In this document: positions 7,058 through 7,615 of the stretch, one piece after another
How the letters are laid out: each line of letters starts with the position of its first letter
Numbering within the stretch: the first letter of the stretch is position 1
Assembly: GCA_938003985.1 (NCBI GenBank)
Contig: CALKWZ010000041.1
Location: forward strand, 1-7,615
From: an uncultured Verrucomicrobiota bacterium
GTDB taxonomy: Bacteria > Verrucomicrobiota > Kiritimatiellia > CAIQIC01 > Lenti-01
Length of the DNA stretch: 7,615 nucleotides
Direction: 5' to 3'
Position numbers and translations under genes: made by a program
The notes under the pieces: model-generated
Told to the model about the DNA's origin: nothing
The model's database searches: none
What the model saw: only the letters and a program-made list of their open reading frames with translations

Positions 7058-7615
7058 TCCTGAAGGACGAAGCCCTGGCGCTGCGGATCTATCCGTTCGG
7101 CAACACCTCGCGGATCGTCGTGTGGCTGTCGCGCAGCTACGGCAAGCTGGCCACGCTGGCCAAGGGCAGCCAACGCGAGCGCAGCGCGTTTCTGGGACAG
7201 GTCGACCTGTTCTACGCCTGCGAAATCCTCTTCTACGCCCGCGAGCAGCGCAACCTGCACGTGCTCAAGGAGTGCGCCCCGCTGGAAACGCGACCGGCGT
7301 TCCGGAGCGACTGGCGCGCCTGCGCCGCGGCTTCGTACGCCGCGGGGCTGCTGGACCGCGCCATGCCCTTCGGGCCCGCGCCGGCCGGCCTCTTCGATCT
7401 GCTCGCGGAGACGCTCGACCACCTGGCCGCACGCACGCCGGGACCCGCCTTCCTGCCGCGGTTCGAGCTGCGCCTGTTGCGGGAACTCGGCCTCGCGCCC
7501 GATTGGGACCGCTGCGGCAAGTGCCGCGCCGACCTGCGCGGCGCCGCCGGCGCGCGGATGGACGTCGCCCACGGCGCGCTGCTGTGCCCGGCCTGCGGCG
7601 CCGACCGCGGCGCGG
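7054..7615 (+). CDS. recO: DNA repair protein RecO (3' truncated by window end)
   Basis: An open frame from the ATG at 7054 continues without a stop to the window end (187 residues visible; RecO is usually about 230-260). The N-terminal OB-fold region reads LRIYPFGNTSRIVVWLSRSYGKLATLAKG, matching the typical RecO opening in which the fold begins with a trafficking-like ETS/NTS and 'G....AKG' pattern. It is followed by a helical segment with the family-like FLPRFELRLLRELGLAPDWDRC. Four cysteines in two CxxC pairs (C154/C157 and C178/C181) form the zinc site seen in many RecO proteins. RecO binds ssDNA and SSB and, with RecR, loads RecA in the RecFOR recombination-repair pathway. The start overlaps the ybeY stop as ATGA, indicating coupled translation at the distal end of the operon. 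Confidence 0.92.
   Translation, partial: MILKDEALALRIYPFGNTSRIVVWLSRSYGKLATLAKGSQRERSAFLGQVDLFYACEILFYAREQRNLHVLKECAPLETRPAFRSDWRACAAASYAAGLLDRAMPFGPAPAGLFDLLAETLDHLAARTPGPAFLPRFELRLLRELGLAPDWDRCGKCRADLRGAAGARMDVAHGALLCPACGADRGA

Overview
The window is about 7.6 kb of GC-rich bacterial DNA. It is most likely a metagenomic contig from the Verrucomicrobia/Kiritimatiellota side of the PVC superphylum. Three things point there: a PEP-CTERM secreted protein, a companion secreted protein whose mature N-terminus carries a 'SANAVGY' motif of the kind I associate with that group, and a divergent YbeY. This placement is inference from memory, not from a search. All genes run on the + strand.

Region by region: bases 1-47 are not biological. 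They match the 3' part of the Illumina P5/TruSeq universal adapter. From 48 to 977 lies the 3' end of a gene for a large protein with a coiled coil, probably the C-terminal part of a HerA/DUF87-like ATPase, truncated by the contig edge. A 193-base intergenic region (978-1170) holds a perfect 16-bp palindrome that contains a TTGACA -35-like box. It precedes a two-gene exported-protein unit: a repeat-containing signal-peptide protein (1171-1872) and a PEP-CTERM protein (1916-2566). The two genes share a near-identical A-rich leader before their ribosome binding sites. The unit ends in a textbook rho-independent terminator (2588-2620).

The 250-base gap before the next gene contains an 86-bp element (2652-2737). 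It can fold into a four-way-junction cloverleaf whose four helices abut without unpaired bases, so it is probably a REP/MITE-like repeat or a structured RNA. From 2817 onward is a tightly packed housekeeping operon: a HIT-family nucleotide hydrolase/phosphorylase, PhoH-like ATPase, PgpH (7TM-HD c-di-AMP phosphodiesterase), YbeY (rRNA-processing endonuclease) and RecO (recombination mediator, cut off by the window end). Most junctions overlap or nearly touch (2-nt gap, 1-nt overlap, long overlap, 4-nt ATGA overlap).

Functionally, the operon joins RNA maturation (PhoH/YbeY), nucleotide second-messenger turnover (HIT on dinucleoside polyphosphates, PgpH on c-di-AMP) and DNA repair (RecO). The phoH-pgpH-ybeY-recO order resembles the conserved cluster known from Firmicutes and others. 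The most interesting items are the cloverleaf element, the palindrome and shared leader of the exported-protein unit, and an abnormal pgpH/ybeY junction that one extra C would turn into an ordinary 4-nt GTGA overlap.
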